DNA from: Hymenopus coronatus
Lineage: Eukaryota; Arthropoda; Insecta; Mantodea; Hymenopodidae
Direction of reading: 5' to 3'
NCBI GenBank assembly: GCA_030762935.1
Contig: CM060880.1
Coordinates: 15,679,001-15,743,000 of the forward strand
Length of the DNA: 64,000 bases
The notes beneath the pieces are model-generated. The model worked only from the letters and a program-made list of their open reading frames with translations, did not search any database and was not told the DNA's origin. Numbering within the stretch: the first letter of the stretch is position 1; every line of letters starts with the position of its first letter. Positions 11,165-22,754 of the stretch are shown here, in pieces. A program made the position numbers and the translations under genes.

Positions 11165-11700
11165 ATCAGAGTCTACTCCTTATATGGTACATTTTAGAGT
11201 TTTTGATTTTTTCAAAAATGGCTGCAACAATTTTGATTAAAATGCCATGTATTAAAGATGTTTACATGGCAAATAAAATTGATGTATTGAATTTTCTGAG
11301 AATAGCCTATTCAGTCTTCTTCATTCTGGAGGATTTTTTGCATAACTTGTAAACTTTAAGAGATAGACAAAATCTTAACAAACAAAAAATGTAGATTTTA
11401 TTAAAACATTATTTTTTCTCACACAGGAAGTCATCATTCATTATTCTTTTTTTTTTCTTCTTTTTTTTTTACTCCTGACCATGCAAAGAGAGTGGAATTT
11501 CAAGTTATCACATAGCAAACAGCTTTTAAAAAATGTGATATCACTTCAGCTATTCTCTTACTTCTCTTTCACCCACAAGGAAATAAATAAGATATTTCTG
11601 TTAATGTTTATCTTGATTAGCAAGCAGTAGAAACAAGAATAAGCTTTTGTAAGGATATTTCTTGCAGAATGAGTAGAGAAAGTCATAAGAATTGAACATA
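11165..11700 (+). mobile_element. Family G copy 3, right part
   Basis: It starts in the middle of the family (TCAAAAATGGCTGCAAC) and runs to AGTAGAGAAAGTCATAAG. The left third and the exact right terminus are missing. Confidence 0.7.
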
Positions 11701-13479
11701 TATTTTTTTCTCAAACACATTACAAGTTTTACTACCTGATCTTTTCTGTATGGTCCTAAATGAGCCTCAAAAAGAACAATATTTGTCACTATACACTATT
11801 CGTCTTGCTTCGATGTTCACATTTTAATACCTAAAGCAGCCCAGGCAGTTCAGCATTATTATCCTTGCAGAAAACATTCAAACTGAGTTACACAGTAAAA
11901 TAGCATTGAATGTATTGGAAATGCAAGGACAAACATTAAATCCTCAATTAAGCATACTTAAACTTCCATTCTCATTTCTTTTTCTGTGATATTGTACATT
12001 TTGGATAACACAAATAATGAATATTTGGGTATGTAAGATATGACACTGATTCCTCCATTTGTTATAACAGTTTCATGCAAGTGACATCAGCATTCATTGT
12101 TGCAAAACCTGCCCACTCTGCTTTATCCCTCCCAACAATCCCTGCTATGATCTTGGGGAAAGTAAATATGTGTGGCTTATATGTGGCAAGTGTACTTTAC
12201 GGTATTAATAAACCTGAAAACACAATATGCTTAATAACTAATAATTATAGTCTGCAAATAAAGCAAATTAATAAAAGTTGTTCATTAAAGTGTCCTCAAA
12301 TACCAATACTATTTATCCTTATATGCCTAACAACCTATATGATATAGTTACAAAAACATTTTTCACTCTACCTGCAGTGCACTGACCATTATGGGTCATT
12401 AACAATTTGACTGTTGCTGATTTAAATGCTCTTTTAGTAACATGCACAGCACAAACTCTGCAGTATAACTGTTATCTGTTATTTCTTGTGATAGTTGGAA
12501 TAGTTAAATTATTTTATAAAACCTTGTGCACTAAATCTGAATCTTCACTCTCACTGAAACAAATCACTGTTATATTCCTACTCCTTTTGAACAGCAGATC
12601 CAATTTACTCTTCAGTATGAAAGAATGTTTCTTTTCTAAAAACCTTGGTTAATCACATAAAACATAATACAAGTAACCATTACTTCACATTATGTTGATT
12701 GACATGGCTATTTGTGCAGACAGTCTGACATCGTACAGTTGGTTTTATCTTAACGGTGAGTCAATGTACCATTCATCAGCTCTTATACCTAAATTTAAAC
12801 AGTGAAAATATTGGGAAAAAGGAGATACTCATGTAACCTGTGTTGTGAATAACCTGATTTAACACATGACTGACTTCTCTAAACACCTGGTTTGGCAAGA
12901 GCCTTGTTCTCAACATTTGTATTAATTATTCCATGGGTCAGAATTGATGAATACAGCCATATTTATGATCACTTTCCCAAAGCATGATACGCATTGCCTA
13001 TGGCTGTATCCCAAATGTCTAGAATACATACAACATGCCCTTATCAAAGCTACCCGCTTAAGGCAACAAACAATTTCACCATTGACTGATTCTATAGTCA
13101 AAGTATTAAGATACTACATTTCTTTGTATATTGACAGTCTATGTTTCTCATGTGTCACTAATAAGGTGTTACAGCTATGACATTCTTCCACTAAATCACA
13201 AATGGATGATTAAAGGTGCAATACAGGTGTGGTGGCTCAAGAAATATGAATTACGAAGTTACTTCAGTGATACAGACAAGCCATAGTGGAGATAAAACTC
13301 AGGTCATTACCACAACCTGTAACTGATCTAAATATTTCAAGAGTCAGGAATGCTTTCATCATACCGTGTGCCAAAATGACTATCTAATTTTCAACTAAAG
13401 TTATAAGTGCCAATGGATATTATGATGTAACCAGATAAATAATCAAGACCTGTACTAGTTTCATTTATTATCTCCAAAT
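11701..13479. other. Intron DNA without recognisable features
   Basis: AT-rich sequence with several short ORFs (up to 90 codons) lacking any motif, composition shift or splice context that would support a gene. Confidence 0.5.
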
Positions 13480-13800
13480 CACTGCTGTATCACTACCACA
13501 TTCATCAAGAGTTGTTGTTGCCTCACTGCATGAATTGATGCCACACCCCCATATTCACCCAACCGGGCTCCCTATGATTCCTTCTTGTTATCAAACGTGA
13601 AGAAATAAATGACTTACAGGAACAAAATTTGGATCAAAGCAGGAGGTCATTGTCAAGACAAAGGCATGTTCTGCAAAGCCTAACGGTTTCCATTTTTAGA
13701 GGGGTTAAAATAGTAGGAATGCTGAGAGAAGTATATATCCCTAAAAGGAGACTGTTTTGAGAAATAAGTAATTTGTGTTTGAAAAAAAATTGACATCTTC
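13480..13800 (+). pseudogene. Mariner transposase remnant, C-terminal part
   Basis: The frame at about 13540 reads PPYSPNRAPYDSFLLSNVKK, the PPYSPDLAPxDF motif that carries the third catalytic Asp, with D of SPD changed to N. Downstream fragments fit the mariner C-terminus. The upstream two thirds are not recognisable. Confidence 0.6.
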
Positions 13801-14117
13801 ATTGCTAACATGGGTGCTTACTGAACTATCCTCAAAAGTATTGTTCAGTGCAAAGAGCAGATAGGTCAGAAGATGATATTCTTGACAAAATCACATGCAT
13901 GTGCAAAGTTAATCCATTGAAAGGTTTTGGTTGTACATGTAATGTAGAGGCACTATCCAAATCTTGATCAGGAAATTCTGAGACAAAGATGAGATGATAC
14001 CACAAGACAGAAAATCTGGCAAAAATGTGAAAAGAAAATGATATAGAAAGGATGCAAACAATAAATTATGTTATTTTAAAATGTAAAAAGAACCTAGTAA
14101 CAGTGAAGTAACACAAA

Positions 14118-14719
14118 TATTAATATAATAATTAATAATTGTAACAAATCTTCACTTATCTTTTGGAATCCAAGGACTAGTTTTGCAATAAATTGGTCTA
14201 TTGCATCGTCAGCTCAAGTTTCTTTTTGATCTTGTGTTTTTTACATTGTTATGGTTACTGCTACTAGGTGGATTGTGTTCTAAGGCATTGTTAACTACTG
14301 GAATCAAAAAAAAATTGGTGAGAGAGTCAATTAGTAGTAAAATTCATTGCATGATTTTTATACTTTAATAGAAATATTTTCTCACAAACCATTAAATCTA
14401 TATTAATATTTTCTCCCAAACCATTAAATCCATTTAATATTTATATTAAAGTATGAAAACCATGCAATGAATTTTGATATACCACCAATTGACTCTCTCA
14501 CCAAATTTGTTTTGATTCCAGTAGTTAGCAATACCTTAGTATACACAATCCACCTAGTAGCAGTAACCATAACAGTGTAAATAAACAAGATCAAAAAGAA
14601 ACTGAGACTAAAAAGAAACTAAGCTGACGATGCAATAGACTAATTTATTGCAAAACTAGTCCTTGGATTCCAAAAGATAAGTAAAGATTTGTTACAGTTA
14701 TTAATTATTATATTGATAT
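14118..14719. mobile_element. Large palindromic (foldback) element
   Basis: Two arms of about 265 bp (14118-14384 and 14437-14719) are inverted copies separated by about 50 bp. Paired landmarks include CTTTTGGAATCCAAGGACTA with its inverse, TTGCAATAAATTGGTCTATT, CTGCTACTAGGTGGATTGTG and TTCATTGCATG. The arms differ at many single positions. The right arm carries a small duplication (GAAACT...AGAAACT), so the palindrome is not recent. The spacer contains a tandem pair of a TTTTCTCNCAAACCATTAAA unit. No coding capacity. Confidence 0.85.
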
Positions 14720-14832
14720 AGTAAATTATGTATTTTTATATGATGAAATTGAAATACAGGTACAACACACATACAGAATTATCCAGATAATTGTGAAGCA
14801 CTAAATCAAGTTGCATGACCTGGTCAACTCAC

Positions 14833-15075
14833 CATGCTGGATTCGCTGGAACTTCTTGCTCCTAGCTCGCTGCTCAGGTCCAACATTAGCAGACGATGGA
14901 ATGCTGGTGAAGCTGCCGCAAGGATGAACCTATGTGCAGAGAACCCTACACTTCCTGCCACGAGAATCACGTCTGTGTACGCTTGCTGCATCCACAAGGC
15001 TTGCATATTCTCAGCGTATGTGCTAGCTGCCACATGAAGCTCAGGAGTCGGAGGCTTTGGTGGCCTGAATGGAGC
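14833..15075 (-). CDS. RhoBTB: RhoBTB, fifth coding exon (residues 233-313): linker and start of first BTB domain
   Basis: The exon starts with the proline-rich linker APFRPPKPPTPE (233-244) and enters the first BTB/POZ domain: YTDVILVAGSVGFSAHRFIL (about 265-284), then AAASPAFHRLLMLDL. The D-V-x-L...F-x-A-H-R-x-x-L-A-A-x-S-P-x-F pattern is the BTB signature. In RhoBTB this domain is interrupted by a long acidic or serine-rich insert, and SSSESSM at the exon end probably begins it. The acceptor is GTGTTGCAG and the donor is GTGAGT, both in phase 0. The family is usually about 600-750 residues long, so more than half of the protein is still missing. I see none of it between 1 and 14832. A 0.6-kb palindrome lies about 110 bp inside the next intron. 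Confidence 0.92.
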
Positions 15076-15167
15076 CTGCAACACCAACACACTCTCTAGT
15101 CACATTCTTAGCTTACTGGGTTCTTCATACACTTAGAATAAACTGTATAATGAAAGTTCATCGAAAG

Positions 15168-15262
15168 TTCTATTGAAGTAGATAGAGGAACAAGCTTTTA
15201 TAAGAATAATTGTTGAATAGTGAGTTGAAAAAGTCATGTGTGTGTAACACATCAAACTTTTA
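15168..15262 (+). mobile_element. Family G fragment, right end
   Basis: GAAGTAGATAGAGGAACAAG, then GAAAAAGTCATGTGTGTGTAACACATCA, is the right end of family G. It lies about 90 bp outside the fifth RhoBTB exon. Confidence 0.65.
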
Positions 15263-15764
15263 CATGTATTTTCTGCAGAGTTGCAACGACTTTTTACTTC
15301 ATAGCATTCTCAGCAAAAAAGTCAAAATTTTCTCTGCACATATGCTCATTTTTATAACTTCAACAAGTTCATATTCAGATTTTGAAAATAATCTTTATCA
15401 TTTAGGAGCTGAAGTTAAGATGCTGTCTTATAGTTTATGGCCATCAGGAAGAACAGTGCTGTTCAGTGGTGATGATAATAGATGGTGTTTAAGGCTGCTG
15501 CACTGCAAGTTCATCAGTACCCTTATAAAACACATCATGGCAAAAGTCAGAGATAAAGATAAATAAAAAAATAAATCATAAATATAAATAATAGCAAAAG
15601 TTATATATATAAAATTCAATCTATGCAAAAGCTAATAATGGCAAAAGACATAGATAGGTGATTATAGAAAATCCCACTTGAAAAATAATACAAAATAAGG
15701 GATAGATATAACTACATTTTCAATTGAAAGCTTATGTTTGACTAACATTTTAAAATGTTATCTA
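15263..15764. other. AT-rich intron DNA, nothing recognised
   Basis: The 118-codon plus-strand ORF here has no recognisable motif and lies inside intron 4 of RhoBTB; I treat it as chance. Confidence 0.5.
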
Positions 15765-16049
15765 CTGTGTGCCAGGGCCTCTGCAAGACTGACCAGCAGT
15801 TGCAGAGATTCCCAAACATGTGCTAGATGAACACATGACAGACTGACAGGAGCAGTTTCCCTGTTAAGAAGGTAACTATGTGTGAAATTGCAGTGGTCAA
15901 TAAGCAATCAAGCCAATATCGCTTCCTCCTGTCGAGATGGACAAGAGAAAGCTATCTAGTTTATTGGGAGGTCCTTCACTACTCTAAGCTTGTTTCTATG
16001 AAGAGCTGACCACTCTTAATGCCAGCACAAAACTACTGCTCTCCACACA

Positions 16050-18850
16050 ACAAGCCTAAAGTCTTCCAATGTTACACAAGAAATTTAGTACTGGGCTCTG
16101 ATTGTCATCTTTGCTGCCAAATCCACCAGTTCAATCTCCAGCAAGCCATCGTGACCAAGAATCCATGCATCCTTCACATCAATGCCAAAAGTATATAAAG
16201 CATGGAGGGCATCCTGGATACACTGCATGAAAGAATGGTAGTTTTACAGCTCACTAAGGCTCTGAACTGCAGTAAGGGAATCACTCATAATGAGGCAGTC
16301 ACCCAAATGTTAACGGTAAACGTGCAGAATGACTCGGTATATTGCATACAGCATCGCACTATAAATCAATGAGCTGTTATGAAAACTGAATGTATATTGC
16401 ACAGTTCCATAAACAAGGCACATCCAACACATCGGCCCACCCTCTCCCCCTTAGGAAACATGCTAGGCATTTCAATATCATGCTTCCAAAGAAGCTGTTG
16501 GAAATGAAAACCTATAGGCCTTGGACTAATTGAGATGTTTCTGTAACATTCGTAAAGCTTGGTGTGGAAAATAGAGTGAGCTTTGGATGTGAAGTCATGC
16601 ACTTAAGCCCACAGCCATCATTTGCTAACAGGACATCTATATTACAGAGGGGGTTCTGCCGATTCGGCATAAAGGCTAGCGACTGGGCTGGTTAGAAAAG
16701 CTCCAACAACCACACAGATGCTCTGATTATGGACAGTGTCTAATCTTCTCAGCACAGATGTGCTAGAGAATAAACAATGCATCCGTAATCTAACTTGGAA
16801 CGAATCAGTGCATAATAAAGTGCAGCAAGACTGTCTGATCTGCTCCACAAGAGTCGCTGCTCAGTATCCATAAAATATTCAGAGAACAGTCACATCATAT
16901 GTTCAGCTGTGGTGACCAACACAGTTTTCTATTAAATATCAACCTAAAGAATCTCATCTCATCTATGAATGGTAGTAAAACTGGACCAAATTGCAGCGAA
17001 GGTGGTAATTGCCTCCTGCGGTGCCAGAAGTTAACATACTGTGATTTCTAAGTTGAGAAACAAAATCTGTTCTTACAGCATTCCAAAAACAGCTTATGCT
17101 GAGAAGTACAATAAACAGCAAAGTCGATAAATAAGGCGATACTCCTCGGGGAACACATTTTGAGGTAGATATAATTGCTATAGCAAACAGCATGATACTT
17201 AGTACTGATTCCTATGGCACTCCATTCTCTTGAGCAAAAATATTCGAAAAAGCTGAGCCAACCCTCACTCAGAAAATGTGGTCCCTCATAACCTCCTGAA
17301 TGAATAATGGCAGACCCCATGTATGTTCCAGTTGTATAGGGAATGTAATATTCCTGCTAACCAACATGTATCGTAAGCCTTCTCAAGGTAAAAAATATCC
17401 CAATAGTTTGACAGTTCTTCATAAACCCTTCATGATCTACATCAAAATTGAGACAGCTGCTAACAATGGCATCTAAAACTGCACTGGATGTTGGTCAATA
17501 GGTTGTGAGTTTTCGCCACCATACTAACCATCCATTGAAAATCCGTTCCATCACCTTGCAAACACAATTGGTGAGAGAAATAGGACAGTAACTGGAAGGA
17601 AGAAAACTGTGTTTTCCAGCTTTCAAATTAGGTATTTTTTTGCAAAAGTGACATCAACCCAAACACAATTACAGACCTCGAGCAGGAACACCTTACCTTA
17701 CCTTCAGAAGAGAGATGGACATGGATTCCATCTTGACCTGCTCCAACATAGTGCATAGTCCAACACCACCATGGTGGGGAGGCGATTGTAATCTTCAAGA
17801 TTTCCAGAATGAAAGGAGAAACCCTGAGATTCCGCCTAAGCCTTAACATGAAGAAACTCAGACAAATAATCATCTGAGCTAGACACTTGAAAGAAAATAC
17901 TGCCAAAGGTGTTAGTCACCTCAAACGTATCAACAACAGCTCTTGCAGCTGTTTTAAGACCATCAACTGGTATATGAGCTGATTTTCCAGCCATACACCT
18001 TAACTTATCTCAAACGACAGAGTAAGGTGTATGTTGATTAAACAAAGTTACAAACTTGCTCCATGATGTCTTTTTGCTATCCTTAATAATTTGTCTAGAT
18101 TTGGCACACTGCTTCTTATACTGTATCAGGTTATACAGTGTTGGGCATGTCTGCAAGCACAAATGACATTTCAGCAGTTATTCATACACCAAGGTACCAG
18201 AAATCGATGACAGGATTGGACAGTCGACCATGAGTAGACTGCTCAGCAGCATTAAGAATTGTATCTGTGAGATGTTCGACTAAAACATTCACAGGACCAT
18301 ACTTTTAATTATAAACAGCCAACTGGGACTAAAGGTTCCAGTTGGCTTGATCTAAGCACCATCTAGGTCAATGTGTGGAACATGCATCTTGTGTTTAGAG
18401 AATGTTACGACATGGAAAATGGTCATTAGAGTGTGAATCAGAGTTCATAATCCACTGTAAGGAAACTGCTAGCTGTGGTGAACAAACCACTATATCCAGG
18501 TGTGAAAAACTATTGAATGCATCAGAAAGAAATGTAGGCTCTCCGGGTGTTCAGGAGAATTAGGTTATAATTGTCCAAGAAATCGGCAATTAGCCTACGT
18601 TTTATACAAGCCCGAGGTGAGCCCCAAAGTGGATGGTGGACATTCACATCATCTACCATCAGAAAAGGTTGGTAGCTGGGAAACTAGATCTTCTAAAACA
18701 GTGAGCAAGAGGTCATCAGACAGAGGCAGATACATTACAAATGTGACTCTGGTGGTTGGCAGTTTAATCCTTACAGCAACTGAATGAATGTCAGACTGTA
18801 AGGATATATATGTGTGAATATATCATCTCTGATAAGCATCATGGTGCCCC
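16050..18850 (-). pseudogene. LINE ORF2 remnant: endonuclease, reverse transcriptase, RNase H
   Basis: Reading the minus strand: an apurinic-type endonuclease motif DDVNVHHPLWGS followed by RLIADFLDNYNLILLNTRRA (about 18660-18540); RT motif YLEKAYDTCWLAGILHSLY (about 17394-17340); QENGVP with a stop and a G-to-E change where QGSVLS should follow (about 17230); the polymerase box as FID-FAVYC (about 17140-17115), lacking one of the two essential Asp; then RSKLDYGCIVYS and GAFLTSPVASLYAESAEPPL (about 16820-16650). RNase H: CLIMSDSLTAVQSL and AWILGHDGLLEIELVDLAAK (about 16310-16110). Dead by many lesions. Confidence 0.78.
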
Positions 18851-18889
18851 CGTGCACAGGAACATCCTCTTCCAGCGATAGTCACACCT

Positions 18890-19300
18890 TACAGGGGTGT
18901 ACCGTTTGATTTTAAAGCTGTCTCCTGGATGGAGCTTAGATGCTCAGATGTGACACCTTGATCAACAAGATTTTCTTGAATTTTCTTACTGGTTAAACCA
19001 TCCAATACATGGGTATTTACTACCTTGTGAAGAATTCAAGGTCTTGTACACGTTGACTTTCACTGGATAACTGGCTAACACATTGGCTGTAAGTATTTTG
19101 CAGGCTGGGATGGTGATTGTGCTTCTACCAGGAACATACCATTATGAGCTCTAATGCAGGATTTTATAGGTCCAGCAATGTTATCGCAATCACAAAAGGG
19201 CTCACATTTGAGAACTTCTTTCCTTCCTCTGTTGTATTAACAATCAAATAGCAAGGACCACAACACTTGGCTACTTCTTTTCCTACCTCAATACCACATT
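18890..19300 (-). pseudogene. LINE ORF1 remnant
   Basis: Minus-strand fragments read LIVNTTEEGKKFSNVSPFVI, then CIRAHNGMFLVEAQSPSQ, YPVKVNVYKTLNSSQG and, shifted, LIKVSH and LHPGDSFKI. The order (a 'hRtLNssrGVi...QGVT.V.r' gag-like region) is that of ORF1 proteins of Jockey/I-type LINEs, which bind nucleic acid. Frameshifts separate every fragment. Confidence 0.6.
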
Positions 19301-19776
19301 AAATGGATTTTTTTTTTGTTTTTGCCCTGAACATTTTTTTTAAAATGTTTGTCCCCTACCCACCATGGAGCCTAATGAGGCTACACAGGGGATATACCAG
19401 GCTTATCGTTCCACTCACCCTGGAGGACGCTATAGTACCTAGTTCTGGCTAACTGGCTAGGGCTGGGTTAGTCCCTAGTCTCCATTTAGGTGAAGCAGAA
19501 ACCAAAGCAGTGTATTAAGTTGCACACCCTCCGGCCACTGAAAAGACAGAAGACCCAGGCTCAGATATGCAACCCTCAATCAACTAGAATACCTTTTTCC
19601 AGCGACATAGGTCTCCACACATGGCCTTCACGTGGGTGGGCATTTCTGCTGACTCCCTCACCACTCAAGAGGAACACACACCGAGGGAGTCAGGGTTGGC
19701 TCAAACCCCAGGTGCGTCAAACCCATACCTACTGTAGTAGGCCCCTGAGGGGATTGTTCAGTGGTGAAAAGATTAT

Positions 19777-20439
19777 TTAACACATTGAAGCCTGGGTATT
19801 TCGGTAGTTGAAGTACCAAGAATCCCAGGGTTTTTATGCCTACTTTGAGTTCTTATTTTCAGTACATCAATTAAATCTGCCGAAAAGTATTGGGACAATC
19901 TAAAAGTATGGCATTCAAGGATTTCTCAACAAGTAAGAAAATAGTCATAACTTCCGTATTAATATTTTATTTTAAATTTACAACAAGTATCAAATATGAG
20001 TTTGAAAAAAAACTGCGTAAAACTGCTTACACTCCATTTATTCAAAGTTCAAAAAACTCTCCCTCGGAATCAGAATTTTCCACAGCTTCATTTGTATTCT
20101 GAATTTCAGCTTTAGTTCACAGAAACCGAGGAAAATGCAACATTTTAACATTTAAGAGCACAAACGTAACAAACAGATCACCACCTTCAAAGAAAATGGC
20201 GCGACTACCCGACAGCAGCCAATATTACTAAATCTCCTAAAATTCCTAAAAGTTGACTAAAGCATGGACAGATGGCAGCACAAATCAGACAACTAAATGA
20301 TAACTGATGTAAGTTCTTTGCCACATAGCCCAAGACCGAGTTAAGGTCGTGGGATTGCATTAAAAGCTATGCTCGGGCATGGTCTCATGAACATTTTGAT
20401 GGCCCGAGCTATACTCGGGCTTGGGCTCCAATGTGTTAA
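19777..20439 (-). mobile_element. piggyBac-type MITE, copy 2
   Basis: TTAA borders lie at 19777-19780 and 20436-20439. The TIRs read CACATTGAAGCCTGGG and, inverted, CACATTGGAGCCCAAGC. It is the inverted, 77-bp longer relative of 5538-6123 and retains a segment (about 20150-20240) missing from copy 1. The short acidic reading VENSDSEGEFFEL on the minus strand is better preserved here. Non-autonomous. Confidence 0.8.
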
Positions 20440-21254
20440 ACTAGTTCAATAGTTTCTGAGATTACCCCTCCTCTCTGTCCCACCATCTCTTCTTCCCTCT
20501 TTCTTTTCTACTGTTTCTCACACTCTCCTTCCATCTGCACGTTTCTCACTCTGTTTCCCCTCTCTATATGTTCCTCCTCTATCTTTCTCGGAACCTTTTA
20601 CTTCTCTCTGCCACTATTTAACCCTCTATACTCCAAAAACTATTTCTCCTGTCTATATGTAACTTCAGATGTGATGTTTCAAAACCCAGTAAAAGTGCTT
20701 CTTCCTGGATCTTAAGAAAAATTAAAACATGTTATCATTACAACATATGATTTGGAGTAATATTTTTCACAACACAAAACATTACTCACAGGTAGAATGT
20801 GTAACCTTTTGTCAGAAAATATTGTAGTGTTAAGTCCTGTCAAAATAAGCACTAATTTAACTTGTTCTAAACATAACAGTTTCACGATGCTATTATTACA
20901 TCACTGATAAATTATGTTTAATTTTGTATAATGTTAATTATTTACAAAATTTAAATTACAAACATTGACTTTCTTTTTTCTTTTTTCAAAATAATCACCT
21001 AAATATGTACTAAAGGGTTTCAGGTTAGGGACATTTTGGCACAATAAGCTTCATATTTTTGGCAAATTTCTTCATATTGTGCTTGTCTCTAATTTATTAT
21101 ACAATATCTAAATGATTTATCTTTATTAGAAGTAATTCACATACTCTTAAAACTTTTGCAGTGTAAAACATTTTCAATTGTAATAATTTCTAGTACTGCA
21201 CATATTAAATGAGTGGTTTAAATTTTTTAACTGAAGTGGCGGATGAATAAATAC
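20440..21254. other. Polypyrimidine tract and AT-rich intron DNA
   Basis: 20460-20640 is about 85% C+T on the plus strand (low-complexity TCTCT/CCTC), so purine-rich in the RhoBTB sense strand. The remainder up to the fourth exon shows nothing. Confidence 0.55.
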
Positions 21255-21462
21255 CTGAAGGAGAGGACGCTGCACTTTTTTAAGATTGGTCATCCAGAAT
21301 CTCTGCTGTCGCCTGGCAATGAGTGCTGCTCGAATGGCATTCTCAAACACCTCATTAACACCGTAGTACGTGAGAACACTGGTCTCATAGTAATAAACCC
21401 CCAACTCCTTGGCGATGGCTCGAGCTTGGTCTGGCATAACCAAGTCACTTTTTCTTGTTGGT
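21255..21462 (-). CDS. RhoBTB: RhoBTB, fourth coding exon (residues 163-232)
   Basis: This exon encodes the end of the GTPase domain: PTRKSDLVMPDQARAIAKEL, then YYYETSVLTYYGVNEVF with the G5-like ETS at 189-191, ending in LKKVQRPLLQ. The last motif is highly conserved in RhoBTB just before the proline-rich linker. The acceptor is GTTGTTTACAG and the donor is GTATTTAT. The codon split by the previous intron (AG+A) restores Arg163 and the frame leaves in phase 0. There is no CAAX box here, as expected, because the protein continues into BTB domains. Intron 3 is about 4.6 kb and contains a dead mariner, a palindromic element and a GC-rich SINE. Confidence 0.93.
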
Positions 21463-21656
21463 CTGTAAACAACACCATTCTACATAACTAATTATGCAAT
21501 GAGAAGCTTCCAATAAGTAATAAAGTGCCTGAATAGATAATGGTGGTCTACTTCGAGCTGAAGCTCTCCTTCTGAATAAGGGAACATGCCCAAGAGCATT
21601 TTTTCTTCCATTAGACCAATATCTTATTACTAGGGACCAGCAAACAGTGACATTAT

Positions 21657-22530
21657 TACTTTCTCTATATGTAATATGTATGTACATAGTGTATAGAGAA
21701 GGTATTGTATTCCACCCAAAAATTTGATAGTGAGATTTCACCAGAAATATAAGTATTGAGACCTCCTAAACCAAAAAAAGCATTTTTAGAAAAAGATCTG
21801 TGTGTCTGTCTGTCAGTGTCTATGCATCAGAGTGTGTGTCTGTGGGCAGCATAGCTCAAAAGTCCGTTAAATACCAAATAGTTTTAGTTTCTTCCAAGGA
21901 TGCAACACAAAGATTTTCAAGAAAATCCCCCCAATCCCAACTACCCTTTAGATCAAAAAATATTCCAAAATTTTTACTCTCTCAAAAATGGCTCTAACGA
22001 ATTTGATTAAAATGTTGTATTTTAAAGATATTCACATGACAAATAAAATGTATATCTTGAATTTTCTGAGAATGGCCTCTGAAGACATCTTTATTCTGGA
22101 TGAATTTTGCGGAATTTTGCATAACTGGTAAACTGTAGGAGATAGACAAAAACTTAGTATAAAAAGGAGAGCTTGTTAAAACACACAATTTATGTTATAT
22201 ACATTTTTTTCGTGGAGTTGATCGTTTTTGAGATATTCCTTGTTATTGATTTTGGCAATAAAATACATATACCTTTTTCATACAGGACTTTGTCAACTCC
22301 TGCCCATACAAATAAAGGCCTTCAATCTCAGAGCAACCAGCTTTTGACTATCACTTTAGCCTATGGTACTCCCTTATTTTGCTTCTACTTACATTGTAGC
22401 AAGTAGTAAGACAATTTCTGCTAATTTTTTTCTCGATTAGCATGAAGTAAATAGAAGAATAAGATTTTTAACAATAATTTGTTGTATAGATGTAGAGAAA
22501 GTCATGTGAATGGAACACATCAGATTTTTT
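21657..22530 (+). mobile_element. Family G copy 4, full length
   Basis: It runs from TTACTTTCTCTATATG, with the hairpin TATGTATGTACATAGTGTATAG, to GTAGAGAAAGTCATGTGAATGG and ACACATCAGATTTTTT. Only about 200 bp upstream of the acceptor of RhoBTB exon 4 in the gene's sense, hence inside intron 3. Confidence 0.85.
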
Positions 22531-22594
22531 GGGGGATAAAAGTGCTGTTATTTTTATCCAAAAGTGAGGTTATTTTTACCAAAAAATTATTGTT

Positions 22595-22745
22595 TTCAAA
22601 TGGTTTATTTGGATATTTATTTATTTATTTAGATAGCATATCCCAATGAGCATATTGCTGTAGGTAGGGACTACCCTTTAGTGAGACAGTAAGCAAAATA
22701 CAAAGATTAAAATAAACACATATAAAAAGAAGTACACAAGTATTT
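22595..22745 (-). repeat. Possible LINE 3' tail
   Basis: On the minus strand GCTCATTGGGATATGCTATC is followed by (TAAA)n at 22612-22632. A transcribed 3' end followed by a simple repeat is typical of LINE 3' ends. No coding part is recognisable. Confidence 0.35.
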
Positions 22746-22754
22746 TATATATAT

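Larger units (their letters stand above)
15765..19776 (-). mobile_element. Nearly complete, decayed LINE with RNase H (Nimb/I-like)
   Basis: A minus-strand non-LTR retrotransposon of about 4 kb: 5' UTR-like GC-richer leader (about 19300-19776), ORF1 remains (about 18890-19300), then ORF2 with endonuclease, reverse transcriptase and RNase H (about 18850-16050), and a 3' tail. Many stops and frameshifts make it inactive. The presence of RNase H and the motifs point to the I superfamily, Nimb-like; the clade is inferred by eye. Its 5' end meets the TTAA border of the piggyBac-type MITE at 19777. Confidence 0.75.

Noticed and set aside
1..14832. Remaining RhoBTB exons (rest of BTB1, BTB2, C-terminus)
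   Set aside because: I searched the minus strand for the second BTB signature (DVxFxLDDG...AHKxxL), the conserved linker and the C-terminal basic region and found none. They probably lie outside the window.
15210..15566. 118-codon plus-strand ORF
   Set aside because: No motif, inside RhoBTB intron 4, partly made of a family-G right end.
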